Assembly (NCBI RefSeq): GCF_050847355.1 | Contig: NZ_CP193755.1 | Span: forward strand, 1,984,001 to 2,048,000 | Reading direction: 5' to 3' | Length of the DNA stretch: 64,000 bases | From: Limimaricola sp027213785 | Lineage (GTDB): Bacteria > Pseudomonadota > Alphaproteobacteria > Rhodobacterales > Rhodobacteraceae | Part shown: positions 27,330 through 36,356 of the stretch, piece after piece | Position numbering within the stretch: position 1 is the first letter of the stretch | How the letters are laid out: the number at the start of each line of letters is the position of its first letter | The notes under the pieces: model-generated | Databases searched by the model: none | The model's input: only the letters and a program-made list of their open reading frames with translations | Told to the model about the DNA's origin: nothing | Made by a program: the position numbers and the translations under genes

Positions 27330-27376
27330 GTCGAGGTCCTCCTGTCTTCAGTATCGACGGAGCACGGCGGCGCGCC

Positions 27377-27390
27377 TTGATCTGGATCAT
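27377..27390. promoter_or_regulatory. FNR-like box upstream of the membrane protein-usp pair
   Basis: TTGATCTGGATCAT differs from the FNR consensus TTGAT-N4-ATCAA only in the last base. It lies 48-61 bp upstream of the gene starting at 27329 and overlaps the end of the cytochrome c gene. Spacing fits activation by an FNR/FnrL protein. Confidence 0.75.
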
Positions 27391-27806
27391 CCCTCCTGCA
27401 GCGTTTCGAGATAGTCGGAAAGCGCGACCAGTGGCTGCGGCGTCGGCGTGAGGATCCCGTCGCCGGTATCGACATGCAGGGTCGGGCCGGTGAAGACCTG
27501 CGAGTATTCGGGCATCACTGGCGCCGGGTCGTCCTGCCGGAAATAGCCGTCGATATAGGACATGACATGAACCATCGGGAACGGCTCGCCCTTGGCGCGC
27601 AGCCGCGTCAGGTCGGCCGGGGGCCGCGGCAGCCCCTCGGCCAGCGGCCCGTCGCCCCGCCCGCCCGCGCCATGACACGCGGCGCAGTTCTCCATGAAGA
27701 GCGCGCGCCCCGTGGGCAATTCCGGCTCCGGCACGGCGCAGGCGCCCAGCAGCGCCGCCCCCGTCAGCACGGCCGCGGTGATGATCGGTTTCATGTCCTG
27801 CTCCAT
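27387..27806 (-). CDS. Lipoprotein c-type cytochrome
   Basis: Small class-I-like cytochrome c of 139 residues. A lipoprotein signal ends in LLGAC near residue 23, and one haem motif CAACH lies near residues 42-46. A methionine downstream (APVMPEY) is a candidate axial ligand. It would sit on the periplasmic face of a membrane. The ATG at 27806 has GGAGG five bases upstream; an in-frame ATG at 27794 is also possible. Two perfect FNR boxes lie upstream, so expression at low oxygen is likely. Confidence 0.82.
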   Translation of the reverse strand: MEQDMKPIITAAVLTGAALLGACAVPEPELPTGRALFMENCAACHGAGGRGDGPLAEGLPRPPADLTRLRAKGEPFPMVHVMSYIDGYFRQDDPAPVMPEYSQVFTGPTLHVDTGDGILTPTPQPLVALSDYLETLQEG

Positions 27807-27869
27807 CGATGCCTCCGGGCCCGTACCGGCCCCTGCCCCGAGCACTCGCCGCTCCGTCGCGGCGGCGCA

Positions 27870-27883
27870 TTGATCTGGATCAA
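27870..27883. promoter_or_regulatory. FNR box 1 between cytochrome c and usp genes
   Basis: TTGATCTGGATCAA is a perfect match to the FNR/FnrL consensus. It lies 64-77 bp upstream of the cytochrome c start (27806) and could also serve the divergent Usp gene at 27972. Confidence 0.85.
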
Positions 27884-27901
27884 GCGTCGCCGCCCGTCGG
27901 C

Positions 27902-27915
27902 TTGATCGGGATCAA
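27902..27915. promoter_or_regulatory. FNR box 2 between cytochrome c and usp genes
   Basis: TTGATCGGGATCAA is a second perfect FNR/FnrL site, 32 bp (centre to centre) from the first, and 57-70 bp upstream of the plus-strand Usp gene at 27972. Two boxes in a divergent gap suggest one site per promoter. Confidence 0.85.
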
Positions 27916-27971
27916 GGCGCGAGGGCATGCAAGTCGGCAGCCTTGACGCATCGCATTCACAGGAGAGACAC

Positions 27972-28814
27972 ATGCCCCGAGGAACCGTCGCCGTTCTGGC
28001 CACCGACGCCGCGCTGGATCGCGGCGCCATCGCCACCGCGCTCGCGCTCACCGAAACCGACGAGGCGCATCTCGACATCCATTGCCTCGGGATCGAAAGC
28101 ACGCCGCCGGACGCCTATCTGGCGGGACCGGCGCTGATGCTGACCATGCCCGACCCGGAGGCCGCGCGCGAACGTGCCCGCGAGTTGGAGGCCGAGATCC
28201 GGCCGCTGATCCCGGCGCATCGCGGCAATGTGCAGCTGCATCGCCACCACATCCGTGAAGGGCTCATCGGTTACGAAGTCGGCCGCATCGCCCGGCTGGC
28301 CGATCGGATCGTCGCCGCCGCGCCCTATGGTCCCGAAGCGCGCCCGCTGCAGGTCGCGACGCTGGAGGCGGCGCTGTTCACCGGCGGGCTGCCGGTGATC
28401 GTCGTTCCCGATGGCGGCGCCGAGATCGCGCCCAGCCCCTCCCGGCTGATGGTGGCCTGGGACGACAGCCGCGAAGCGATGGTCGCGGTGCGCGCCGCCC
28501 TGCCGATGCTGCGCCGCGCGGGCTGCGTCGACGTGGTGATCGTCGATCCCGACGTGCAGGTCGGCGACCGCTCCGATCCGGGCGGCGATCTCGCGCTGTT
28601 TCTGGCGCGCAACGGGGTCAAGGTGGAGGTTTCGGTCCTGGCGCGCAGTCGGTTCCGTGTCTCCGAGGTGCTACGACGCCATGCCTTCGACACCGGCGCC
28701 GAGGCGGTGGTGATGGGGGCCTATGGCCATTCGCGGCTGCGCGAGCAGCTCTTCGGCGGCACCACGCGCGAGATGCTGACCGCGGCGCGCATGCCGCTCG
28801 TTCTCGCGCGCTGA
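27972..28814 (+). CDS. Universal stress protein, tandem UspA domains
   Basis: Usp of 280 residues. The C-terminal half carries the clear motif VVMGAYGHSRLREQLFGGTTREMLTAARMPLVLAR, while the N-terminal half is degenerate. It is divergent from the cytochrome c gene across a gap with two perfect FNR boxes. The ATG at 27972 has an AGGAGAG ribosome site. The family binds ATP or acts in stress signalling; the precise role is unknown. A strong hairpin terminator follows. Confidence 0.9.
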   Translation: MPRGTVAVLATDAALDRGAIATALALTETDEAHLDIHCLGIESTPPDAYLAGPALMLTMPDPEAARERARELEAEIRPLIPAHRGNVQLHRHHIREGLIGYEVGRIARLADRIVAAAPYGPEARPLQVATLEAALFTGGLPVIVVPDGGAEIAPSPSRLMVAWDDSREAMVAVRAALPMLRRAGCVDVVIVDPDVQVGDRSDPGGDLALFLARNGVKVEVSVLARSRFRVSEVLRRHAFDTGAEAVVMGAYGHSRLREQLFGGTTREMLTAARMPLVLAR

Positions 28815-28926
28815 GACTTTCGGCGACCGCGATGTGCCGCGGCCAGTCATTGCCGGCTTCACGGCGCACCGACACCAAGGCAGGGGCTGTATTGGCGGTA
28901 TCGCGTATCGACGACGGGTCCTGTCA

Positions 28927-28965
28927 GGCGCTGCTCCGCAGTTGACCGCGGAGCAGCGCCTTCTT
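28927..28965 (+). terminator. Rho-independent-type terminator after usp
   Basis: A perfect 13-bp stem (28927-28939 with 28948-28960, arms GGCGCTGCTCCGC and its complement) and an eight-base loop are followed by TTCTT. It lies between the plus-strand Usp gene and the convergent LuxR-type gene, so it may serve both strands. Confidence 0.75.
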
Positions 28966-28976
28966 GCGACCGGAGG

Positions 28977-29741
28977 TCAGACCGGGTCCGGCGACAGCCC
29001 GCCGGAGGCGCGTCCGGAAGCCTCCGAATGGCTTTCGAGATCAGCCGAGGCTCGAAGCGGCAGGGATAGTGCGACGGCCACGGCGCCCGCACGGTTACGA
29101 ACGCTCAGGGCGCGATAGATCGCGCTGACATGTACCTTTACCGTGGCCTCGGCGAGATCGAGATGCCTGGCGATGGCCTTGTTGGTCATGCCTTCGGACA
29201 GGAGGGCCAGGACGACCGCCTGGCGTGGCGAGAGGCCCAGTTCTTCCTGATAGCGCCGTTCCGTCGTTGCGATGTGATCCCGTCCACCAGTGCTACGGGA
29301 CGAGGCGACGACCTCGATCTGCGGGCGTTCGGTTGCGAGATCGGGAAGATAGATGCCACCGTTCAGCACGATATCGATCGCTTGCCGGATCTGGGATGGC
29401 GACTGGAACCGCCCGATGAACCCGTGGACGCCGAGCGAAAGTGCGCTCAGGACGCTGGAACGGGAATACCGGCCTCCGATACAGACGATGCTGGCCTTGG
29501 GATAGCGGCGTTGCAGCATCATGACGGTAGAGCTGCCCTTTCGCGCCAATGTACCGGAGTCGATCATCACCAGGCGCATGCCATAGGAATGCACGCGCCC
29601 CGGAAGCCCGACCAATCCCTCCTCGGGCGAGGCAATGCAGATTCGGTCGCTGGCGCTCTGCTCGTTATATTCATGCAGGGCTTTGACTACTTCGTTGTCT
29701 TCACTCGTATCTGGAATAAGCGCTAAAATAGACACTGACAT
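28977..29741 (-). CDS. LuxR/NarL-type transcriptional regulator with receiver-like domain
   Basis: Regulator of 254 residues. The N-terminal half resembles a response-regulator receiver domain (VMIDSGTLA with a possible acceptor Asp, then GVHGFIGRFQSPSQIRQAIDIVLNGGIYLP). The C-terminal LuxR helix-turn-helix is at about 165-220 (LSPRQAVVLALLSEGMTNKAIARHL). The N-terminal acidic pocket is weak, so phosphorylation is uncertain. No histidine kinase is adjacent. It faces a 540-bp AT-rich intergenic region and may control the poly-Asp protein genes beyond it. Confidence 0.85.
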   Translation of the reverse strand: MSVSILALIPDTSEDNEVVKALHEYNEQSASDRICIASPEEGLVGLPGRVHSYGMRLVMIDSGTLARKGSSTVMMLQRRYPKASIVCIGGRYSRSSVLSALSLGVHGFIGRFQSPSQIRQAIDIVLNGGIYLPDLATERPQIEVVASSRSTGGRDHIATTERRYQEELGLSPRQAVVLALLSEGMTNKAIARHLDLAEATVKVHVSAIYRALSVRNRAGAVAVALSLPLRASADLESHSEASGRASGGLSPDPV

Positions 29742-30278
29742 GACCTTAAACCCACCAACAAGTCAAACTGAATAAAAATACACACCGTAGTCCCGTATTG
29801 TGGTTCGCACCCCCATACTTCCCTCGGCCCTCAAAGATAGTACCTTGGAATTAGTTATCCGTCAATATACTAAAGATCGAAAGAATTACCATTAACAAAT
29901 ATAATACCCGGCCGGCGCGTAAAATGAGGCAAAGGTATTAATCGACCTTATTTGCTAGCTGTCACTTCGGACCGTGACGGCCTGACCGGGGTACAATCCC
30001 GGGTTCACAAAGGACCCGAGCGACGGCACTGCATGCCACCCCACGCCCTACTGGCAGGGCCTCCCTCGTCCGCCCCGCCAAAACGAAGCATATAAGCCCG
30101 AACGTGAGGCAAGCATAAACCAAGGTTTATGCCACGGCATCCGCCCTGCTTTCTGATCCGATAAACCTACGGATGATAGCCAGCGACAGCGAATCCCGAT
30201 CTCCTCGTGGGGCGCAGCCGTCCGCCGAACCGGCCAATGACCCTCGGATCACCTGCCGAGATCAAAAAGGATATTCCG
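29742..30278. other. AT-rich intergenic region with inverted repeats
   Basis: This 537-base gap separates the divergent LuxR-type gene and the first poly-Asp gene. Its part near 29745-29960 is clearly AT-rich compared with its G+C-rich surroundings. It contains the 9-bp inverted repeat at 30113-30132 and a small CCGGG/CCCGG hairpin near 29975-30005. I see no convincing ORF. Regulatory sites or a transferred segment would both explain the base composition. Confidence 0.55.
30113..30132. promoter_or_regulatory. Long inverted repeat upstream of poly-Asp gene
   Basis: GCATAAACC and GGTTTATGC form perfect 9-bp arms around AA. A further ATAAACC half-site lies at 30161-30167. The element is 147 bp upstream of the first poly-Asp gene start. 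It is a good candidate for a LuxR-type regulator dimer site; which regulator binds is unknown. Confidence 0.55.
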
Positions 30279-31091
<813 letters not shown>

Positions 31092-31215
31092 ATGGGTCAG
31101 GAGAACGGCCTAGGGCTCTCGCATCGTCGGGTGTCTGGACGATCTGGAAACCGACTGAGAGAAAGGGCTGCCGGACTTGATCCGGCAGCTCTCCGCATCC
31201 CGGGATGAGAGGCGC

Positions 31216-31857
31216 ATGGGTATTATTGCCAATGGGTGGAACGCAGTTCGGATGATGACTGCGGCCGCGCTGCTGACCAGCCTGCCACAGCTGGCAGCGG
31301 CGCAGACGATCCAGGATTCCATCGTTCAGCAGTTGATCGCTCAGGGCTTCACGCGGATCGAGATTTCCCAGACGCTTCTCGGTCGGACCCGCGTTCTGGC
31401 CTGGCGGCATGACCTGCAGCGCGAATTGGTCTTCAACGGAGCCACCGGTGAGATATTGCGCGACTACTGGGTGCGGGAACGAAGCCGCGGGGATGCCAGC
31501 ACGGCGCCGCGTCTGGTCGAACCGGGCAATGGCGCCGCGGGCTCTTCCGGCTCCCGACCGGTGACAAGCGGGGTTCGTTCGCCATCGAACGCTTCGGATG
31601 GGGACAGCGGGAAAGAAACCGACAAAGATGATCGCATCGAAGACGATCGCGATGACGATGATCGCGATGACGACGACCGCGATATCGACCTTGGCGACGA
31701 TCGGGATGACGACGACGACGATCGTGATGACGACGACGACGATCGTGACGATGATGACGATGACGATGACGATGATGACGATGACGACGCTGATCGTGAT
31801 GACGACGATGACGATGACGATGATGACCGCAGCGGCCGCCGAGGGGGAGATCGGTGA
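31216..31857 (+). CDS. Secreted PepSY-like protein with Asp/Arg-rich tail
   Basis: Predicted exported protein of 213 residues, related in layout to the preceding gene product. A signal peptide (about 8-30, ending AAA) precedes one PepSY-like module (IVQQLIAQGFTRIEISQTLLGRTRVLAW, then ELVFNGATGEILRDYW). After a Ser/Gly-rich linker, residues from about 135 on are DDR/DDDD-type acidic repeats with a small basic end (SGRRGGDR). The ATG at 31216 is used; an in-frame TTG at 31177 is less likely. AGAGG lies three bases before the ATG, a short spacing. Confidence 0.78.
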   Translation: MGIIANGWNAVRMMTAAALLTSLPQLAAAQTIQDSIVQQLIAQGFTRIEISQTLLGRTRVLAWRHDLQRELVFNGATGEILRDYWVRERSRGDASTAPRLVEPGNGAAGSSGSRPVTSGVRSPSNASDGDSGKETDKDDRIEDDRDDDDRDDDDRDIDLGDDRDDDDDDRDDDDDDRDDDDDDDDDDDDDDADRDDDDDDDDDDRSGRRGGDR

Positions 31858-31897
31858 CATATGAGGACTTGATCGCCCCCTGTCGCCGGCATCGCTC

Positions 31898-32503
31898 GTG
31901 ACTCAGGGCTGGCCTCTGACGGCGGTGCTGGCCGTGCAGGCCGTCTGCGGTCTCTTCTTTCTGGGCAATATCGCAATCTCGGTGCTCGGACTCACCACGA
32001 TCAGCTGGCTTGCGCATGAACTCATCGAAATTGGCGCGGCGATCGGGCTGATCCTCGGCAGCGTTCTCGGTGCCGTGGCGCTGTCCAAGGCCAGACGAAG
32101 GACCGCCTATGTCGAAGCCCAGCTTCAGGCGGCTTCGGGCGCCTTTTCCCAGATCTTGGAACAGCGTTTTATCGACTGGGGACTGACGCCGGCGGAGCGC
32201 GACGTCGCCCTGCTTTCGATCAAAGGAATGTCGATCAGTGAAATCGCCGATCTGCGCAACAGTCGTCCCGGCACGGTGAAGGCGCAGACCAGCGCGGTCT
32301 ACCGCAAGGCCGGGGTTTCCGGACGCCCGCAACTGTTGAGCCAGTTCATCGACGAACTCATGTCGGATTCGATGCTGGAGCGCGACCTGAACCCGCCTGC
32401 CACCTCGCCGAACTCCAACGGCCAAGATCGCGACCTTGCCGCGCCGTCGCCACCTGAATCCGACCCCCTTGCCCCGGCCAATAACCGCATCGCCGATCGC
32501 TAG
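31898..32503 (+). CDS. Membrane-anchored LuxR-type regulator
   Basis: Protein of 201 residues with two N-terminal transmembrane segments (about 7-27 and 36-58), a linker that may be coiled (AYVEAQLQAASGAF), and a LuxR-type helix-turn-helix at about 98-150 (LTPAERDVALLSIKGMSISEIADL, then GTVKAQTSAVYRKAGV). The start is a GTG at 31898; no in-frame ATG fits. It follows the poly-Asp genes by 40 bases and is probably in their operon. A DNA-binding domain tethered to the membrane suggests it senses an envelope signal, possibly the poly-Asp proteins. That link is inference. Confidence 0.78.
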   Translation: MTQGWPLTAVLAVQAVCGLFFLGNIAISVLGLTTISWLAHELIEIGAAIGLILGSVLGAVALSKARRRTAYVEAQLQAASGAFSQILEQRFIDWGLTPAERDVALLSIKGMSISEIADLRNSRPGTVKAQTSAVYRKAGVSGRPQLLSQFIDELMSDSMLERDLNPPATSPNSNGQDRDLAAPSPPESDPLAPANNRIADR

Positions 32504-33156
32504 AGCGGGCGGTCCTCCGGCCCAAGCCTGCGGATGCGCAGTTCCGCGGCCTGACCACCTGCCCTGTCCAGTGCCTGCAGCCGCAGCGCTTTCTCCCGAA
32601 GTGCATCCGGGGCGATATCGGGATTGATCCCGCCGGTCCGGGCCAGCTGCGTCACCAGGGGATAAAGTTCGGCCCGAGTCGCGGCATCGTATCCAAGTCG
32701 GGCAAGCGTCTGCCGCTCGCTCGCGTAACGCGTGCCCGGCGGCAAGGACGCCCGCATGGCTTCCCGCCGATGATAGAGCTCCACGCCGTCGACCGGCAGC
32801 AGGGCCAGAACCTCCGGCGGCGCCAGATATAGATCGACCAACCCGTCGATGTCGTTCAGCCGCACCTCCCATTCGAAGCCTCGATAGGCCAAGGTCACAG
32901 GACTGCCATCGCGCGGTGGCAGACCGTCGGCGCGTGCCTCCGCCGTGCTCAGACGGGCGCGCAGCAATTCCCGGATGGAGGCCGTATCCAGCGCCGTGAC
33001 ATGGCGGCGTTCGAGGGCGGCCAGCACTTTCGCATTGGACGCGCCCCGGAGCTGCAGTCCCACCGCGCTCGCGGCGACCAGCATGACGCCCAACAGCGTT
33101 GCCAGGAGCACAACCCCTCGGTTAGGCTGGCGGATAGCATCTGGATGAATCCTCAT
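32500..33156 (-). CDS. gspK: GspK-like minor pseudopilin of type II secretion
   Basis: Protein of 218 residues with an N-terminal hydrophobic helix after a short basic leader (NRGVVLLATLLGVMLVAASAVG), as in GspK pseudopilins. It lacks the glutamate at position 5 of the mature protein, which is usual for GspK. The segment FEWEVRLNDIDGLVDLYLAPPEVL matches the GspK core around the calcium-binding/alpha domain. It is shorter than classical GspK proteins (about 300 residues). It begins head-to-head with gspO, the two start codons overlapping by two bases. Confidence 0.75.
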   Translation of the reverse strand: MRIHPDAIRQPNRGVVLLATLLGVMLVAASAVGLQLRGASNAKVLAALERRHVTALDTASIRELLRARLSTAEARADGLPPRDGSPVTLAYRGFEWEVRLNDIDGLVDLYLAPPEVLALLPVDGVELYHRREAMRASLPPGTRYASERQTLARLGYDAATRAELYPLVTQLARTGGINPDIAPDALREKALRLQALDRAGGQAAELRIRRLGPEDRPL

Positions 33157-33709
33157 GACCGTCCCTGCTTTGCTTGCCGTACCTGCCCTCGCATTTGCCT
33201 ATGCAGCCGGTTTCCTGATCATCTCGGCGAGCGCTTCGGCGGGATTTGAGGCGCTTCTCGCCGCGGGCCTCGCACTCCCCCTGATCTGGTTGAGCCTGAC
33301 CGATCTGCGCCGGTTCGAGATTCCCGACGGAGCCGTCCTCATCATCGCGCTTGGCGGCGTTGCATTCCAGTATTTCGTTCATCCGCATCGCTGGTTTGTC
33401 GAACTCGGCGCAGCCGTGGCGCTCATGGCCCTGTTCTGGACCGTGGGTTACCATCTTTATCAACGCGGCGGCCGCGAAGCCCTGGGCATCGGGGATGCGA
33501 AATTGATTGGTGCCGGCGCATTGTGGACCGGTTTCGCGGATATTTGGCTGGCGCTGTTCCTGGCATGCCTCGGCGGGATCATCGCGGCGCTGGCAAGCAA
33601 ACCGCTCGGGCTCTCCGAGGTGCCGCGAGAAATTCCCTTCGGGCCCTTTTTGGCCTACGCGATCTATCTTGTGTTCCTTTTACAGATTTCGAGTGTGCCA
33701 TGGTATTAA
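33155..33709 (+). CDS. gspO: Prepilin peptidase, A24 family (GspO/PilD without methylase domain)
   Basis: Membrane aspartic protease of 184 residues that would cleave the pseudopilin leaders encoded nearby. The two catalytic aspartates lie in SLTDLRRFEIPD (about residue 47) and in the GxGD-type motif GIGDAKLIGAG (about residue 113). The N-terminal methyltransferase domain of standard PilD is absent, as in TadV/CpaA-type peptidases. Its start overlaps that of gspK on the other strand, and gspG begins inside its 3' end. Confidence 0.85.
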   Translation: MTVPALLAVPALAFAYAAGFLIISASASAGFEALLAAGLALPLIWLSLTDLRRFEIPDGAVLIIALGGVAFQYFVHPHRWFVELGAAVALMALFWTVGYHLYQRGGREALGIGDAKLIGAGALWTGFADIWLALFLACLGGIIAALASKPLGLSEVPREIPFGPFLAYAIYLVFLLQISSVPWY

Positions 33710-34134
33710 TCGACAAGAGAAAACCCCGTAATGCGCAAGCCGGGCTGACGCTTCTGGAAGTCATGGTGGTCCTGGCGATCATCGCGCTCGTGGTCGGGCT
33801 GAGCGCGCCACGGCTCATGAGCAGCTTCGGGCGTGCCAAGGCGCAGGCCGCCAGCGTCCAGATGGCCAATCTGAAAGGCGCGTTGCAACTCTATTACATT
33901 GATCTGGGCCGCTACCCGACCGAAACGGAAGGGCTGAAAGCGTTGATTTCCCCGCCGGTCGGGGCCGCAAATTGGCTTGGCCCCTATGTCGACTCGGAGG
34001 AGGCGCTCACCGATCCCTGGGGCCGCCCGTTCCTGTACCAGTACCCGAGCGCGGAGGGCGATTTCGCCTTGATCACGCTCGGTCGGGACGGTCAGCCCGG
34101 CGGCAGCCGGGAGGATAGCGACATCACTTCCTGA
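33700..34134 (+). CDS. gspG: Major pseudopilin GspG of type II secretion
   Basis: Major pseudopilin of 144 residues. The class III leader ends at QAG, followed by LTLLEVMVVLAIIALVVG with the conserved Glu at position 5 of the mature protein. The C-terminal GspG hallmarks YPTETEGLKALI and DPWGRPFLYQYPS are present. It overlaps the end of gspO by ten bases, so the peptidase and its main substrate are coupled. Polymerised GspG forms the pseudopilus that pushes substrates through the outer-membrane secretin. Confidence 0.93.
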   Translation: MVLIDKRKPRNAQAGLTLLEVMVVLAIIALVVGLSAPRLMSSFGRAKAQAASVQMANLKGALQLYYIDLGRYPTETEGLKALISPPVGAANWLGPYVDSEEALTDPWGRPFLYQYPSAEGDFALITLGRDGQPGGSREDSDITS

Positions 34135-34721
34135 GACAGGCTTCGCGCCGGTCGAACGACCAAGGGCGGCAGGCTCGTACCCGCGGCGTCGTATTCGATC
34201 CGTACCAGTTCCGGCAATGGTGCCGTCATGGGCCACACCTCGCGCCACTCCGGCGGCATACCCGGCACTGGCGAACCCCAGTATCGAACTTGCAGGCCGT
34301 CCGAATGCTCGACCAGCGCGAAATCGGTCCGGGGTCCATCCGTGGAAGCCAAGCCGGGCGCGGCAGCGCTCACGAGGACCGGGCTGACGCCTCCCGAGAC
34401 GGTGGCGCGTTCCAAGGTCACATGCACCAGATCGCCGGGCCAGAAGGGCGGCTCTTCGATCGAGGTTTCGAACTCAAGACGACCGTCCGTGCCCCATAAT
34501 CGACCTTGGGGCGGCATGTCTTCGATCACGCGACGCAGCCGGTCTCGATTCAGCAGCAGCCCGGTGCCGATCTCCGAACCGGCGAAGCGTACCCCTGCCC
34601 GGCTCGTCAGGCCCAGCGCGGCGGACATGATGAGGGCGATCGCGCTCATCATGGCGAGCGCCAGCAACAGTTCGAGCAGGCTCGTCCCCCGTCGAAGGTG
34701 GCGCGGCCTGTTGATCGTCAC
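34092..34721 (-). CDS. gspJ: GspJ-like minor pseudopilin
   Basis: Pseudopilin of 209 residues with a leader ending RRG, then TSLLELLLALAMMSAIALIM with Glu at position 5. Length and the wider C-terminal domain fit GspJ. The GTG at 34721 overlaps the gspI stop (GTGA). The 3' end overlaps the tail of the convergent gspG by 43 bases. With GspI and GspK it would form the pseudopilus tip. Confidence 0.8.
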   Translation of the reverse strand: MTINRPRHLRRGTSLLELLLALAMMSAIALIMSAALGLTSRAGVRFAGSEIGTGLLLNRDRLRRVIEDMPPQGRLWGTDGRLEFETSIEEPPFWPGDLVHVTLERATVSGGVSPVLVSAAAPGLASTDGPRTDFALVEHSDGLQVRYWGSPVPGMPPEWREVWPMTAPLPELVRIEYDAAGTSLPPLVVRPARSLSQEVMSLSSRLPPG

Positions 34722-35098
34722 GACTCGACCTCATCCAAAGCAAGGTGGCGAAAATCGACCTTGCGCGCCGGATCGCCAACCGGCCAGGCCGTGACCGTGA
34801 TCTCGACCAAGCCCGGCCCGGCCGTGCCCCTCGCCTCCGAAACCGACCATTGCCAGTCGCCGATCCGCCCCTCGTCCCGGGCCGGCAATACGCCGCGGGT
34901 GGCCAGGTGTTCCTCACTGATCGAGCGGGCCAACTCCACCAGCCAAGCACGCTCCATGCGTTCGAAGGACTGGCGCATCAGGAGACGCGTGAACTCCAGC
35001 GCGCCTCCGACCACGACGGCCAAGACCGCGAGCGCGATCAAGGTCTCGATCAAGGTGAAGCCCGACCGGGGCCGACGGTGTTCAGAAGGCAAGTTCAT
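34718..35098 (-). CDS. gspI: GspI-like minor pseudopilin
   Basis: Small pseudopilin of 126 residues with the leader RPRSG followed by FTLIETLIALAVLAVVVG (Glu at position 5). The size and the ending (ITVTAW.VG.....VDF) fit GspI. It overlaps gspF by 17 bases and gspJ by four. No separate gspH gene was found in the window, so the minor pseudopilin set here is I, J and K. Confidence 0.82.
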   Translation of the reverse strand: MNLPSEHRRPRSGFTLIETLIALAVLAVVVGGALEFTRLLMRQSFERMERAWLVELARSISEEHLATRGVLPARDEGRIGDWQWSVSEARGTAGPGLVEITVTAWPVGDPARKVDFRHLALDEVES

Positions 35099-36296
35099 TG
35101 ATCGACATCACCGCATCCATGATGGTGAAGACAAGCCCGCCTATGGACCCCCCGACCAGCAGCGTCAGCGCCGGGGTCAGCGCCTGCAACAGCCCTTGCA
35201 CGCGTCGTTCGAGTTGCGTGGCCAGCACGGAGCAAAGCGTCTCCAGAACCTCCTCCAGCCGGTTGGTTTCCTCCCCGATACGGAAAAGCTCGACGAACAG
35301 CGTCGGCAGGCCGGTCTCATGCTCGGCGAAAGCGCCATGCGCCCGCCCGCCGCGCCTCAGTGCAGCGGCGGCCTCCCGCACCGGCCGAGCGAGGATATCG
35401 CTTTCCTTGGCCACGGCCTCTAGGGCTTCAGGCAGAGTGAGCCCGGCCCTCAGCAACAGGCGCAACCCCCGGGTCAGTCGCAAGAGCGCCGCGTCGCGCA
35501 GCACCGGGGCGATCAAGGGCAAACGCAGAGCGAGCCGTCCGGCAGTCGGCCGCACAGCCACTGCCAGCAGCGCAACGCAGCCTGCCCCGCCTGCGAGCAG
35601 GAGCGCCGGCCACCACTGAAGCAGGAACTCTCGCAGGCCCAGAAGCAGGGACAGGCTGGCGGGCATGGGGCGCGCCTCGCCGTCGAAAAGCGGTGCGAGA
35701 GCCGGCGCGAGCGACATCGTCACGAGCAGCAGCAACGCCAGCCCGCTTACCAGCAACAGGATCGGATAGAGCAGCGCCGACGTGATATGGGCGCGCAGCT
35801 TCTGCTGACGCCGCAACAGCTCGGCAAGATCGCGCAACAGCTCTGGCATGGCATTGGAGGCCTCACCCAGACCCAGCAACTCCCGAAAGACCGGCGAGAC
35901 GGGCGGACCGACCTGCTGGAATGCCTGCGCGAAGGGCAGACCCTCCGATACGAGCCAGATCACCCGCTGCAATCGCGTTCTCGTGGAATGCCGCATCGAG
36001 CCATGTCCGAGGACCCGCAACAGGCTCGGGATGGGCAGGCGCACGCTGAACAGAAGCGCGAGTTGCTCGGCCAGAAGCGCCTGCTCACCCAGTGGCAGGG
36101 GCCGACGTGGCAGCGCGATCTCGCGGCGCAGCCAAGAGGTGCGCGACGGGCTGCCCGCGTCACGCAGTTCGACGACGGAAAGGCCCATGGCGAGCAGGGT
36201 TTCATAGGCTCCGCCCTCGGAGGCGCTGTCGATCTCGCCGGCTTCGCGCTGGCCATTGTCGGAATAGGCGACATAGGAGAACATCGGCATCGGCAT
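35082..36296 (-). CDS. gspF: Type II secretion inner-membrane platform protein GspF
   Basis: Polytopic inner-membrane protein of 404 residues. An N-terminal region (FSYVAYSDNGQREAGEIDSASEGGAYETLLAMGL) is followed by two GspF repeats, each with a conserved helical bundle and transmembrane segments (e.g. ITSALLYPILLLVSGLALLLLV and the final GGLVFTIMDAVMSINELAF). It connects the GspE ATPase with the pseudopilus. The start was set at 36296, the first of three closely spaced ATG codons, because GAGAGGG lies directly upstream. Confidence 0.92.
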   Translation of the reverse strand: MPMPMFSYVAYSDNGQREAGEIDSASEGGAYETLLAMGLSVVELRDAGSPSRTSWLRREIALPRRPLPLGEQALLAEQLALLFSVRLPIPSLLRVLGHGSMRHSTRTRLQRVIWLVSEGLPFAQAFQQVGPPVSPVFRELLGLGEASNAMPELLRDLAELLRRQQKLRAHITSALLYPILLLVSGLALLLLVTMSLAPALAPLFDGEARPMPASLSLLLGLREFLLQWWPALLLAGGAGCVALLAVAVRPTAGRLALRLPLIAPVLRDAALLRLTRGLRLLLRAGLTLPEALEAVAKESDILARPVREAAAALRRGGRAHGAFAEHETGLPTLFVELFRIGEETNRLEEVLETLCSVLATQLERRVQGLLQALTPALTLLVGGSIGGLVFTIMDAVMSINELAF

Positions 36297-36356
36297 GGTC
36301 CCTCTCGGCCGGCGCGACCATGGCAATGCGCAGGTCCCGACGGCGGGTGACTAGCT

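Noticed and set aside
31177..31215. TTG start extending the second poly-Asp protein
   Set aside because: It would add a charged stretch before the signal peptide; the ATG at 31216 fits export better.
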